The notes: generated by a model not told the origin, from the letters alone. A stretch of DNA of 64,000 nt from Pseudoglutamicibacter cumminsii (GCF_016907775.1 NZ_JAFBCO010000001.1:1116001-1180000); one strand, 5' to 3'. Shown: positions 47,201-55,346, numbered from the stretch's first letter. Numbers and translations: made by a program.

Positions 47201-48170
47201 GACTTCCGAAGGCAAGACCTGGAAGGCCACCTATAAGGTGACCGTTTCGAACACCGGCGATATCGCTGGCACGTCGCAGGCTGTCACTGACACCCCATCC
47301 GTTCCGAAGGGCTTCGCCGTCACCGGTGCGACCGTCGACGGCGAGGCTGTTGAGATCACTGACGGCACCTTTACGGTGACCGAGGGCGTGAAGCTCGCAG
47401 CTGGTAAGGCTAAGACCTTCACCGTGACCCTGACTGGTGATGTCGCCAAGTCCGGCGTCGCGTGGCTCGCAGTCGCTGAATGTGAACTCGAGGGCGAAGG
47501 TAACCCTGCCAAGGGCCTGTTCAACAAGGTCGCTATGGAGGGCGACTCCGATGGCCCTGAGAACAACGATGCCTGTGTTCCAGTCATCAAGGAAGGCGAG
47601 CCTGCCTTCAAGGTCAAGAAGGACGCAGACACCAAGTCCGTTGCCACGGCCGAAGGCAAGACCTGGAAGGCGGTGTACTCCGTGACTGTCGCCAACATCG
47701 GCGACGCAACCGGCACGTCAAAGACTGTCATCGACAGCCCGAGCGTTCCGGAAGGCTTCACGGTCACCGGCGCCGAGGTCGACGGCAAGGCCGTTGAACT
47801 GGTCGATGGATCGTTCACCGTGACTGAGGGCGTGAAGCTCAAGGCCGGCAAGGCTAAGACCTTCACCGTGACCCTGATCGGTGATGTCGCCAAGTCCGGT
47901 GTTGACTGGGCCGCCGCGGCTGAATGTGAGCTAACCGGCGAGGGTAACCCTGCCAAGGGCTTGTTCAACAAGGTCACCATGGAGAACGACTCCGATGGCC
48001 CAGACAACAACGACGCCTGTGTCCCAGTCGTTCCGCCTGCTCCACCAGAAGGGCCAGTTGATCTGTCCAAGACCGGTGCTGACGTGCTCGGCATCATCGG
48101 TGCAGGGACGGGGCTGCTGATGCTCGCAGGAGCCATGCTCATGTGGCGCCGCCGCGCAGCAGAACACTAA
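44280..48170 (+). CDS. Giant wall-anchored surface protein with five DUF5979/Ig-like repeats
   Basis: The 1296-residue protein has a basic N-terminus and signal peptide ending near SSATA, a beta-propeller-like region at ~75-400 (NVCAPNTSFGILENGQLRKINTADGST, similar to DUF6923), a prealbumin-like domain (~405-520), then five ~145-residue repeats starting K(D)PxFKVKKD and containing TYKVTV-like strands and a conserved EGEGNPAKGLFNKVTMEGDSDGPENNDAC. It ends with the sorting-type sequence LSKTGAD, a hydrophobic helix and RRRAAEH. An adhesin or matrix-binding role is likely. The first three repeats are almost identical in DNA, so recombination should change their number. GTG start with GAAGG upstream. 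Confidence 0.88.
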   Translation: MAQEKLRLKRLKKRVLASIASFGLLATMSPAVASSATASQTPASSHGAKPASVVSKLTTQNQASSNASMTPARVNSNVCAPNTSFGILENGQLRKINTADGSTQNLGSTNLRATYPLSGMDLGYDAAWARKEQVNGLGVTRDGNTFYAFRGWSKGSYQNSIWVEGVRRHFDLFKYDANGNNPERIPITENGRDYYQFRELSYEQQNMDLIAGAVNPADGRYYFGGFHQENDGNGRYNLYFALRSVDPKGGRLRHIAKVFVESKAGPYSWDDANGDIVFDHAGNFHLLFAKQPSGGTSAVKLVTIPESWLPVDSNTPDMPKLYGTSTVTRYISGADGVANSLSVDSDGQLIIATVRTAFKYDPTSFVLDRKANSIDGNTGLINTDLASCHTPPTLEVKKDVVQRIAQDDQFRLTADDQAQDSGIFAEATTSGNKTGVQEQQIGPAIVRFGGEYIINEEMAAGSTSKLNKYDTTLSCEASYPQGGTEKLEPTPVSGQQYKVTIPEHSAKGPANVSCIYTNTPVGKDPVFKVKKDSAEAGATAADGEWMSAYTVTVTNDGEIDGTSKAVTDTPSVPAGFELTEAKVDGETVELVDGSFTISEGVKLAAGEDKVFEVVLSGTYEAGKADWVAVGECETEGEGNPAKGLFNKVTMEGDSDGPENNDACNPVSKDPSFKVKKDSAEAGATAADGEWMSAYTVTVTNDGEIDGTSKAVTDTPSVPAGFELTEAKVDGETVELVDGSFTISEGVKLAAGEDKVFEVVLSGTYEAGKADWVAVGECETEGEGNPAKGLFNKVTMEGDSDGPENNDACNPVSKDPSFKVKKDSAEAGATAADGEWMSAYTVTVTNDGEIDGTSKAVTDTPSVPEGFTITGATVDGTEVEITDGVFTVTDGVKLAAGEDKVFEVVLSGTYEAGKADWVAVGECETEGEGNPAKGLFNKVTMEGDSDGPENNDACNPVGKDPSFAVKKDADTTSVVTSEGKTWKATYKVTVSNTGDIAGTSQAVTDTPSVPKGFAVTGATVDGEAVEITDGTFTVTEGVKLAAGKAKTFTVTLTGDVAKSGVAWLAVAECELEGEGNPAKGLFNKVAMEGDSDGPENNDACVPVIKEGEPAFKVKKDADTKSVATAEGKTWKAVYSVTVANIGDATGTSKTVIDSPSVPEGFTVTGAEVDGKAVELVDGSFTVTEGVKLKAGKAKTFTVTLIGDVAKSGVDWAAAAECELTGEGNPAKGLFNKVTMENDSDGPDNNDACVPVVPPAPPEGPVDLSKTGADVLGIIGAGTGLLMLAGAMLMWRRRAAEH
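45846..47150 (+). repeat. Three near-identical 435-bp tandem repeats
   Basis: Units start at 45846, 46281 and 46716, exactly 435 bp apart. The first two are almost identical over their whole length; the third matches except for a diverged patch at about 46863-46955. Two further, more diverged units follow to about 48035. Confidence 0.93.
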
Positions 48171-48220
48171 GGTACGGCTAAGGAAATAAGTAAGCTGCTG
48201 AGCAGCTAGCCCTCCCAAAG

Positions 48221-48257
48221 TGCGGGGTCAAAGATCAAAAAGATCTTTGACCCCGCA
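48221..48257. terminator. Perfect 16-bp hairpin terminator
   Basis: TGCGGGGTCAAAGATC (48221-48236) pairs with 48242-48257 around AAAAA, about 50 bases after the stop of the giant surface-protein gene. Confidence 0.8.
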
Positions 48258-48344
48258 CCCGTTTAAGCACCACGGACAAAAAGACATGACGCCTCCCGCC
48301 AGACCAGCCAGGTGGCAGCAAGTGTGTGAGTGTGGTAGAAATAG

Positions 48345-48375
48345 AACGCTATTGCAAATGAGTCTCAATAGCGTT
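48345..48375. promoter_or_regulatory. Zur-like inverted repeat before the metal transporter cluster
   Basis: AACGCTATTG (48345-48354) and CAATAGCGTT (48366-48375) are perfect 10-bp arms. The centre, TATTGCAAATGAGTCTCAATA, resembles the AT-rich palindromes bound by Zur and other Fur-family regulators (ideal form TATTGA-AAATGATTTTCAATA is close). It lies 34 bases before the start of the first gene of the cluster. The identity of the regulator is inferred. Confidence 0.6.
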
Positions 48376-48408
48376 AGATCTATTCTCCACATTAGAAAGC
48401 GCACAGTC

Positions 48409-50706
48409 ATGCCGCCATTAGGGAACAAGGCTCCAGCGTCGAACGCCACGCCAGTTACCACCGCCGCGCCAGCCTTCAGCGCCAAGAAGCACGTGACCAA
48501 GGGCGTCAACGCCCGTCTCGCCGCCACCTCAGGTGTACTTGCCCTGCTGCTCGCGGGAGTCGCGCCAGTGGCGGCACACGCTACCGATGCTCCAGACAAC
48601 GCATCAGCGATCGCTGCCACCACGGATAACTCAGCGGCGAACAACGCGACCGCGGCACCAGCAGCCGACCACCTGGTCCTTGAAAAGGGCCACGTCGACG
48701 CGTTCAACGTCACCGCATCCAACGGTGCCCTCAAACTCAACTTGAAGGAAGACGTCACCGGATCCCACGTTCAGCGCGACCCATCCAAGGTCGAACTGCA
48801 CGTCAAGGACGCGGCCAAACAGACCATCCCAGACGGCTGGCCAGGCGCCGGCCAAAGCTACTTCCTGCCTCAAACGCAAGACCACAACCTCCTCTGGCCA
48901 GGATGGGACACCCTCGGAACCCAGGGAGGCGGGGTCGACAAGCACATCGACCTCGAATTCACCGCGGTCAGCGGCCCCGGCAAGGTGTATCTTTTCGGCA
49001 CGAACGGCTTCGGAGGGATGGAGCCGCTGTTGAAGGGCGGCGCGACCGAGCTCAAAGCCGGCGCGGTGCGCGAACAAACCTTCCCAGCCCACACCCACGC
49101 GAACTGGGCGTTCACCAAGCCAGGCCTGTACAAGATCACCGTCAAAGCACGCGGCATCGCGAGCAAGTCTGGTGCCACTGTTGAATCAGAAGAGCAGACC
49201 TACTACTTCACCGTAGGCTCCAAGCACAAGGGAACAGCCTTCAAGAAGGCTGAACCAAAACCGCAGCCTGCACCAGAGAACCCTACGCCAGCCCCTGAGG
49301 AACCAAAGCCGTCGCCTCAGCCTGAGAAGCCAAAGCCGACGCCTCAGCCTGAGAACCCGGCTCCGGAAAAGCCAAAGCCAGAGCCAGAAAAGCCACAGCC
49401 AGAGCCTGAGAAGAAGCCTGCGCCAGAGAAGCCGAAGCCAGCGCCGGCTCCGGACAAGCAGAAGCCAGCGCCGGCTCCGGAAAAGCAGAAGCCAGAGTCG
49501 CAGAAGCCGGCCGTGAAGAAACCGGCAGAAAAGCCAGCTTCCGAAAAGCCCGAAGCAGTAGCACCATCGAAGCCAGTCGCTGAAGATGCTGGAGCTCCGG
49601 CAGCAAACGCGCCTCAAGCTCCGGCATCCCCAGGGGCAGCTCAGTGCATGCCAGTTGAGGAAGCGCGCGAGGCAACCCAGCAGGAAATTGAGGCAGCAAA
49701 CTCGGGCGGACAGCAGGGCAAGACTCCCGCAACCACCGGAAGCGCGACCAAGGGTGGAACCTCGGCGCTCGGCGCATCGGGTCTGTTGCCGATGTCGCAA
49801 GTCAACGGAAGCGCGACGGTTCCAGCTAACTCGCACGTGCACCCGAACTGGGTGTTCTCCAAACCGGGCACCTATACGGTTCAGATCCGTCAGACCGCAA
49901 CCCTCAAGAGCGGCGGAACCACGTCTGCTCGTGCAACCTTGCGCTTCAACGTTGGCCCAGGTGCCGCGGGTGCAACCAGCGGGCACTTCGACCTCGGCTC
50001 GCAGCTCAACGGCAAGACCCTGAAGGCATCCCTCAAGGACGACCGCAAGCAGCCAGCCGCGTGGATTGAACCAAGCTCGATCACGTTCGCACTCGGTGAC
50101 GCGGCACGCGTCGCCGCGCCAGCCGGCATCGAATTCGTTGCACCGAAGGGCTCCAACGTGTGGATGGTCCCATCCACCCAAATCCCGGGTGTTCCATGGA
50201 TCGGCGCAAACACGATGCACCCATCCCTCAAAGACACCACGGGCCCTGTGACGTGGACGCTCGAATCCGTGAGCGGTCCCGGTAACGTCGCGGTCTTTAC
50301 TTCCGGCAACTTCGGCCAGATCGTTGGCCAGCGCTGGTTCAACTCGACCGCGGGCGCCGCAATGCCGGGCAAGCAGCCAGGCACACAGCCGGGTAACGGC
50401 TCGTCTACCCCTGGTTCCGCATCGGGCACTGAAGGCTCAAAGCCGACCGTGACCGTATCCGGCATCGCGAAGGACCAGAAGTCTGCGAAGAAGGGTCAGC
50501 TGTTCAAGAAGGGCAACAAGGTCATGGTTGTGGACACCGTTGGCCGTACCGCCGACGGCAAGCCATGTGCGCTGCCTCAGGCTAGCGGCGGTTCGCTTGC
50601 ACGCACCGGCGCGGACGTCGTCCACATGGGTGTAGCTGGCGGCCTCCTCGCGGCAGTCGGTGCGGGAGCGTTCATGGTGCTTCGCCGTGCACGCAACGCG
50701 GAGTAA
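48409..50706 (+). CDS. Anchored-repeat wall protein of a metal ABC transporter cluster (choice-of-anchor M)
   Basis: This ~765-residue protein matches the actinobacterial ABC-transporter-associated wall proteins. A signal peptide (GVLALLLAGVAPVAAHA) is followed by an anchor-M domain with HTHANWAFTKPGLYKITVKA, a Pro/Lys/Glu-rich stalk of PAPEKPKP type, a partial repeat with HVHPNWVFSKPGTYTVQI, a further anchor-M domain (FDLGSQLNGKTLKASLKDD ... SGPGNVAVFTSGNFG), and a sorting-type end, LARTGADV plus helix plus RRARNAE. I start at ATG 48409 (AGAAAG upstream); a longer frame from 48220 begins within a terminator hairpin. It should sit on the wall and present metal to the transporter encoded downstream. 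Confidence 0.87.
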   Translation: MPPLGNKAPASNATPVTTAAPAFSAKKHVTKGVNARLAATSGVLALLLAGVAPVAAHATDAPDNASAIAATTDNSAANNATAAPAADHLVLEKGHVDAFNVTASNGALKLNLKEDVTGSHVQRDPSKVELHVKDAAKQTIPDGWPGAGQSYFLPQTQDHNLLWPGWDTLGTQGGGVDKHIDLEFTAVSGPGKVYLFGTNGFGGMEPLLKGGATELKAGAVREQTFPAHTHANWAFTKPGLYKITVKARGIASKSGATVESEEQTYYFTVGSKHKGTAFKKAEPKPQPAPENPTPAPEEPKPSPQPEKPKPTPQPENPAPEKPKPEPEKPQPEPEKKPAPEKPKPAPAPDKQKPAPAPEKQKPESQKPAVKKPAEKPASEKPEAVAPSKPVAEDAGAPAANAPQAPASPGAAQCMPVEEAREATQQEIEAANSGGQQGKTPATTGSATKGGTSALGASGLLPMSQVNGSATVPANSHVHPNWVFSKPGTYTVQIRQTATLKSGGTTSARATLRFNVGPGAAGATSGHFDLGSQLNGKTLKASLKDDRKQPAAWIEPSSITFALGDAARVAAPAGIEFVAPKGSNVWMVPSTQIPGVPWIGANTMHPSLKDTTGPVTWTLESVSGPGNVAVFTSGNFGQIVGQRWFNSTAGAAMPGKQPGTQPGNGSSTPGSASGTEGSKPTVTVSGIAKDQKSAKKGQLFKKGNKVMVVDTVGRTADGKPCALPQASGGSLARTGADVVHMGVAGGLLAAVGAGAFMVLRRARNAE

Positions 50707-50709
50707 TGC

Positions 50710-52416
50710 GTGAACCAACACCAAACGGATAACAGCCAGCAGGCCGCAAACGAGCCTGTACCTCAGCGGGGGCTCTCGCGGCGATCGTTTATCACGCTCG
50801 CTGTGGGGGCCGCCGCTGCGGCTGTTTTCCTCCCGGGGACAACAAGCCGCGGCCTCGAGAGCGGGGGTCTGCGGATCGTAGCGACCACCGGGATCCTCGC
50901 GGACCTCGCCCGCAACGTTGTCGGGGAACACGCCCACGTGAGTGCGCTCGTCCCGGACGGCGCTGACCCGCACTCGTTCGAGCCGACCCCGCGGGCGATG
51001 CGCGACATCGCGCTCGCGGACCTCGCGTTCTCGAACTACCTCATGTTGGAAGAACAATCGATCATCCGCGCGATCGACGGGAACATTGGCGCGGACGCAA
51101 CCCACATTGCGCTTGCAGAGGAGGCCTCGGGTTACGGCGCGGAAATCATCCCGCTCGTGGAGTCCCGCTCGCTGGATGCCGTGTGGCTCGGGCTGCGGGT
51201 TGCAACAACAAGCGCGGATGCCGGTAGCAAGCTGACGCCGGGAACCAAACGTGGAGACGCGACGCGCTTGGGTCTCGTCTCGGCCGACGGCCCGGGCACG
51301 GTATTCGCTTTCGTGACGGGAACGTTCGGGCGGCCGGAGAAGGTCTTCGACTCCTCCTTGCCAAAAAACTCGCGAGAGAACATCACAAACCTCCCGCCGG
51401 GCGCACACACTCACATGTCGTGGGCGTTCACCGAACCGGGCGTCTACACGTTGCGCTTCCGTGCAACCCCTGCCGCCAGCGGGACGCTGGGCAATAAACA
51501 GGGCGACAACAGCGACCAAGCCGCCGATGTGTCGGGCATTGTGGCCTCGACGTTGCGGATCGCTGTTGGCGTGAGCCCTGACAAAGCTACCGCTGACATG
51601 CCGGCGGGGACAGCGGGGGCTGAGCCCCGCATCGTCAGCAAGGGGCATGCAGACATCACGGCGGACATCGTGAACCGTCGGCTCGTGATGCGTGTGGATG
51701 AGCCGAAGCCGGAGGACATTCCGCTCGAGAACACGGTGATCCACGTGCCACCGAAAGCGCTGCAGCCGATCCCGGCTGACCCCGCGTTCAGGTTCATCGG
51801 CCGCCCGGGAACCGACGTGTATCAGCTCCCGCAAGCGGTACTCGGCAAGCACGTGCACGGCGAAATCGACCCTCACCTGTGGCACGACGTGGCCAACGCG
51901 CAAGCCTATGTTGAGGTGATCCGCGACCAAGTGATCAAGAAAGACCCACGCAACGCGTCCCGTTACCGCAGCAACGCGTCGGCATACATTAGCCGGCTCG
52001 ACGAGGTGGACGATTACGTTGCCCGCTCGATCAAGTCCATCCCGGAGCGCAACCGGAACCTCGTGACGACGCATGAGGCGTACGGGTACCTCGCCAACCG
52101 GTACGGGCTGGACGTTGCGGGTTCGGTTTCGCCTTCGCCGGGGCAGGAGCCCTCGCTCGCGGAACGCCGGAGGCTCGCCGCGACCTTGCGCGATCTCAAC
52201 GTCCCGTCAGTGTTCATCGAACAAACCGCGGGCACCACGGCGCAATCGTTGCGGGACGCCGCGAAGCTGGCTGGGGTTGGTGTCGCGCCGATCTGGGGTG
52301 ACGCGTTCAGCCCTGGCGTCAACACGTACGAACTTTTGATGCGCGCCAACGCGGATTCGCTCGCGCGCTCGCTCGGCGGGAAGCCGCTGGGTGATCACGA
52401 TGCGCCCGGCCGGTAG
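50710..52416 (+). CDS. Anchored-repeat ABC transporter substrate-binding protein, metal type
   Basis: The 568-residue protein is a ZnuA/MntA-type binding protein (RIVATTGILADLARNVVGEHAHV, DGADPHSFEPTPRAM with ligand His ~88, EIDPHLWHDVANA, TTHEAYGYLANRYGL) split by a wall-type repeat domain at about residues 155-345 (HTHMSWAFTEPGVYTLRFRA). That layout is the known 'anchored repeat' substrate-binding family. A twin-arginine signal (LSRRSFITLAVGAAAAAVFL) at residues 22-41 indicates export after folding. No lipobox is evident, so retention may be through an uncleaved signal. GTG start 3 bases after the previous stop. It delivers zinc or manganese to the permease below. Confidence 0.88.
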   Translation: MNQHQTDNSQQAANEPVPQRGLSRRSFITLAVGAAAAAVFLPGTTSRGLESGGLRIVATTGILADLARNVVGEHAHVSALVPDGADPHSFEPTPRAMRDIALADLAFSNYLMLEEQSIIRAIDGNIGADATHIALAEEASGYGAEIIPLVESRSLDAVWLGLRVATTSADAGSKLTPGTKRGDATRLGLVSADGPGTVFAFVTGTFGRPEKVFDSSLPKNSRENITNLPPGAHTHMSWAFTEPGVYTLRFRATPAASGTLGNKQGDNSDQAADVSGIVASTLRIAVGVSPDKATADMPAGTAGAEPRIVSKGHADITADIVNRRLVMRVDEPKPEDIPLENTVIHVPPKALQPIPADPAFRFIGRPGTDVYQLPQAVLGKHVHGEIDPHLWHDVANAQAYVEVIRDQVIKKDPRNASRYRSNASAYISRLDEVDDYVARSIKSIPERNRNLVTTHEAYGYLANRYGLDVAGSVSPSPGQEPSLAERRRLAATLRDLNVPSVFIEQTAGTTAQSLRDAAKLAGVGVAPIWGDAFSPGVNTYELLMRANADSLARSLGGKPLGDHDAPGR

Positions 52417-52507
52417 CCGCGGCGCCTCACCTACCGTTGGTCGGCGGTAACCGCTGGCGGCCGGCCCTACATACTGCTGAAATCTGGAACTGATAAGGAC
52501 ACTCACG

Positions 52508-53521
52508 ATGCTGAAGTTACATACGCTCAAGCCTGCGGGCAGGCTGTCGGCTCTTTTGTTGACCGGCGCGCTCGCTTTCGTTCTCGCTGTTGCTGGGGCT
52601 TTCGTGGGCGTTTTCGGGCAGGCTTCGGTGGCGCACGCTGAGCCGTCGGATGATCCGGCGCTCGAGCAGACGGTCGAATCGGATGAACGCACCGTCACGG
52701 GCGAGCCAGCTGTTATGGACGTGGGGCACGCTGATCTGGGGATGCGTCGCGTGGATGGCGAATGGGTTTTACAGGTTCGTGATGACCGCACCTCGCCTGC
52801 GGTGTGGCGCAACCTTGAGGACGTTGTGATTCAGGTGCACGACGCCGGCAAGCAGCAGATCCCGGACAGCGGCTACGAATTCACCGGCGCTAAAGGCGGC
52901 GAGGAAGCCTGGGTTGTTCCGCAGGTTGAGGTCTCCGGTGTGGTGTGGCTGGGCTGGAACACCCAGGACCCTGAGCTCATCAAGCACGCCGAGCGTGGCG
53001 TGACCATGAAGTTCAGCAAGGCCGAGGGCCCTGGCCAGCTCACTCTGTTCCTGCAGCCGGGTAACTTCGGTGACCCGCAGGTGCTGGTTGACAGCTCGAA
53101 CCTCGCCGAACACAACAGCGTCTTCATCGAGAAGAACACGCACACTCACGCGAACTGGGTTTTCACGAAGGAAGGCCAGTACACGACTGACCTCACGATG
53201 ACCGCCGAGGATAGCGAAGGCAAGAAGGTATCGGCCTCTGCATCACTGGTGTTCGCGGTAGGTGACGCTACGGATACCGATGCGGCGCACGAGGCCGCGA
53301 AGAAAGCCAACAGCGGCGGTAAGGAAGCGGCCGGTGACGGCGCTAGCAAGGGCGCATCGACTGAAGCGGGCGAGAACAAGCCGGCGGGCGCATCGTTGGC
53401 ATGGTGGCTGGCCGGCGGTGCGGCTGTGGTGATCGCGGTGGGCGTGGTTGTCGGCGTGGTGCTGCAGCGCAAGCGCCGCGAAACCGAAGAGAAAGTGTGG
53501 GGCAGCGGTGCTGACGAGTGA
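52508..53521 (+). CDS. Second choice-of-anchor M surface protein
   Basis: The 337-residue protein has a signal peptide (ALAFVLAVAGAFVGVFGQASVAHA), one anchor-M domain (VMDVGHADLGMRRVDGEWVLQVRDD, then VWLGWNTQDPE, SKAEGPGQLTLFLQPGNFG and HTHANWVFTKEGQYTTDLTM), an Ala/Gly-rich linker, and a C-terminal helix followed by QRKRRETEE. There is no LPXTG-like motif, so it should be membrane-anchored, unlike the wall protein at 48409. GATAAGGA lies upstream of the ATG. It stands between the binding protein and the ATPase, in the order typical for this transporter type. Confidence 0.87.
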   Translation: MLKLHTLKPAGRLSALLLTGALAFVLAVAGAFVGVFGQASVAHAEPSDDPALEQTVESDERTVTGEPAVMDVGHADLGMRRVDGEWVLQVRDDRTSPAVWRNLEDVVIQVHDAGKQQIPDSGYEFTGAKGGEEAWVVPQVEVSGVVWLGWNTQDPELIKHAERGVTMKFSKAEGPGQLTLFLQPGNFGDPQVLVDSSNLAEHNSVFIEKNTHTHANWVFTKEGQYTTDLTMTAEDSEGKKVSASASLVFAVGDATDTDAAHEAAKKANSGGKEAAGDGASKGASTEAGENKPAGASLAWWLAGGAAVVIAVGVVVGVVLQRKRRETEEKVWGSGADE

Positions 53522-54416
53522 GAAGAAAGCGCTGAGTGCCCGCAAAGCGCTGACGGATGAGCAGGCGTTGAGGGAACATCACGCGTTGCATCACGGCAAC
53601 ACGGTGCTCGAGGGTTGCGATGTGTGCGTCAACCTGGGGCAGCGGCCTGTTCTGGAGGGCGCCTCGATCAGCGCCGCCGCGGGGGAGATCCATGTTTTGT
53701 TGGGCCCGAATGGTGCCGGTAAGACGACGCTGATGCGTGCGTTGCAGGGGCTCGTCCCGTTGGCGGGCGGTTCGGTGAACCTAGAGGGCCGTTTGGGTTA
53801 TGTTCCGCAGCGGCACGATATCGACTGGACGTTCCCCGTGACGGCGGCCGATGTGGTGCGGCTTGGACTGGTGCGTTCGGTTTCGCGGTGGCGGCGGCTG
53901 GGTGTTTCGCACATGAAGCGGGTTGCTCACGCCTTGGAGCGGGTTTCGATGACGCACTTGCGTGACCGCCCGATCTCCGAGATGTCTGGTGGTCAGCGGC
54001 AGCGGGTCATGATCGCTCGCGCGCTGGTTCTGGAGCCGAGCGTACTGTTGCTCGATGAGCCGTTCACAGGGCTGGACATGCCAACCCAAGAGGAGCTGTC
54101 CGCACTGTTCGTTGAGCTCGCGCGGCAAGGGGCGGCGATCGTGATGTCTACCCACGACCTCAGCCACGCCCTCACCATCGCGGACCGCGTGACGCTGCTG
54201 AACCGTACCGTGATCGCGGAAGGCCCGCCGCGTAGCCTCAACGATCCGAAGCTGTGGCAACGCACCTTCCAGGTCAGCGAAACCTCGCCGCTGCTAACGC
54301 AAGTTGGCGCCTTCACAGGCGCCGCCGCGTCGGACGGCGCGACTAAGCCAGCACCGGTGCCGATGACCAAATACAACGCAACCACCGCATCGGAGGGGGT
54401 GACGCATTCATGCTGA
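53508..54416 (+). CDS. Anchored-repeat ABC transporter ATP-binding protein
   Basis: The metal-transport ATPase (about 302 residues) has Walker A LLGPNGAGKTTLMRALQGL, signature EMSGGQRQRVMIARAL, Walker B VLLLDEPFTGLDMPTQ and switch His in STHDLSHAL. VPQRHDIDWTFPVTAADVV is characteristic of the ZnuC/MntB group. I start at GTG 53508, overlapping the previous gene by 14 bases; the frame reaches back to 53448 without conservation. The C-terminal ~45 residues are a non-conserved Ala/Thr-rich tail. Confidence 0.9.
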   Translation: MLTSEKKALSARKALTDEQALREHHALHHGNTVLEGCDVCVNLGQRPVLEGASISAAAGEIHVLLGPNGAGKTTLMRALQGLVPLAGGSVNLEGRLGYVPQRHDIDWTFPVTAADVVRLGLVRSVSRWRRLGVSHMKRVAHALERVSMTHLRDRPISEMSGGQRQRVMIARALVLEPSVLLLDEPFTGLDMPTQEELSALFVELARQGAAIVMSTHDLSHALTIADRVTLLNRTVIAEGPPRSLNDPKLWQRTFQVSETSPLLTQVGAFTGAAASDGATKPAPVPMTKYNATTASEGVTHSC

Positions 54417-55297
54417 CGCCGCTGGATTTTCTGCAGGATCTGTTCAACCCGCAGCTCGCGTTTCTGCCGAAGGCGCTGGTTGTTGCGACGTTCTCCGCGC
54501 TCGTGTGCGCCGTGGTGGGCACGCATGTGGTGTTGCGGGGGATGACGTTCATGGGCGACGCGATTTCGCACGCCGTTTTCCCGGGGCTCGCTGTGGCGTT
54601 CGTGTTGCAGGGTTCGCTGTTGTGGGGCGGGCTGATCGCCGGCGTGGTGACCGCTGTTTTGATTGCGGTGTTGAGCCAGAATGAGCGGCTGCGCTCGGAT
54701 ACGGTGATCGGTATTTTGATGGTCACGATGTTCGCGATCGGTATCGTCGTGATGTCGCGCGCGCCGGGCTATTCGGGCAGCCTCAGCACGTTCCTGTTCG
54801 GTTCGCTCACGGGTATCCCGGACTCGGCGCTCGTGACGACAGTGGTGGGGTCGGTTCTGATCTTGGGCGTGCTGGCTGTGTTCCATCGCGACCTGATGAT
54901 GGTGGGGCTGGACCGCGGTTATGCCGCGGCGATCGGCATGCGGGTCATGCTGTTGGACATCGTGTTGGCGGTTGTGGTGACGCTGGCGGTGGTGATGAGC
55001 GTTCAGACGATCGGTAACATCCTGGTGATCGCGCTGCTCGTGACGCCGGCGGCCGCGGCGCGGATGGTGTGCGACCGGATGGTTCCAATGATGCTCACGG
55101 CGGCCGGATTCGGTGTGCTGGGTGCGTTCGTGGGGATCTATGTTTCGTGGTCGCTGGATGTGCCGACGGGCGGCGCCGTGGTTCTCGTGTGTGCCCTGAT
55201 CTTTGTGTTGGCTTGGCTGTTCGGGCCGCGGCACGGTGTATTTGCGCGGCGGGCACCTCGATTGATTGCCGAGCGTTATAAATCCCAGCCAAATTGA
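54410..55297 (+). CDS. Anchored-repeat ABC transporter permease
   Basis: This 295-residue ABC-3 family permease has about eight helices and the ZnuB/MntC hallmarks: VVGTHVVLRGMTFMGDAISHAVFPGLAVAF near residues 37-66 and IGNILVIALLVTPAAAARMV. It overlaps the ATPase gene by 7 bases. With the products at 48409, 50710, 52508 and 53508 it forms a complete importer for a divalent metal, most likely zinc or manganese. Confidence 0.92.
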   Translation: MLTPLDFLQDLFNPQLAFLPKALVVATFSALVCAVVGTHVVLRGMTFMGDAISHAVFPGLAVAFVLQGSLLWGGLIAGVVTAVLIAVLSQNERLRSDTVIGILMVTMFAIGIVVMSRAPGYSGSLSTFLFGSLTGIPDSALVTTVVGSVLILGVLAVFHRDLMMVGLDRGYAAAIGMRVMLLDIVLAVVVTLAVVMSVQTIGNILVIALLVTPAAAARMVCDRMVPMMLTAAGFGVLGAFVGIYVSWSLDVPTGGAVVLVCALIFVLAWLFGPRHGVFARRAPRLIAERYKSQPN

Positions 55298-55311
55298 TAT
55301 TTCAGTTCCTA

Positions 55312-55346
55312 TTGATTGCCTCTTATTCTTAAAGAAGAGCAATCAA
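55312..55346. promoter_or_regulatory. Imperfect palindrome before the LysR gene
   Basis: TTGATTG (55312-55318) and CAATCAA (55340-55346) flank a partly self-complementary CCTCTT...AAGAAGAG. It has the T-N-A style symmetry of LysR operators and touches the AAAGGAGG ribosome binding site (55345-55352), so it could mediate autoregulation. Confidence 0.45.

Noticed and set aside
48220-48408. N-terminal extension of the wall protein (starts MRGQRSKR)
   Set aside because: It begins within a perfect terminator hairpin and crosses the operator; the signal peptide begins properly after ATG 48409.
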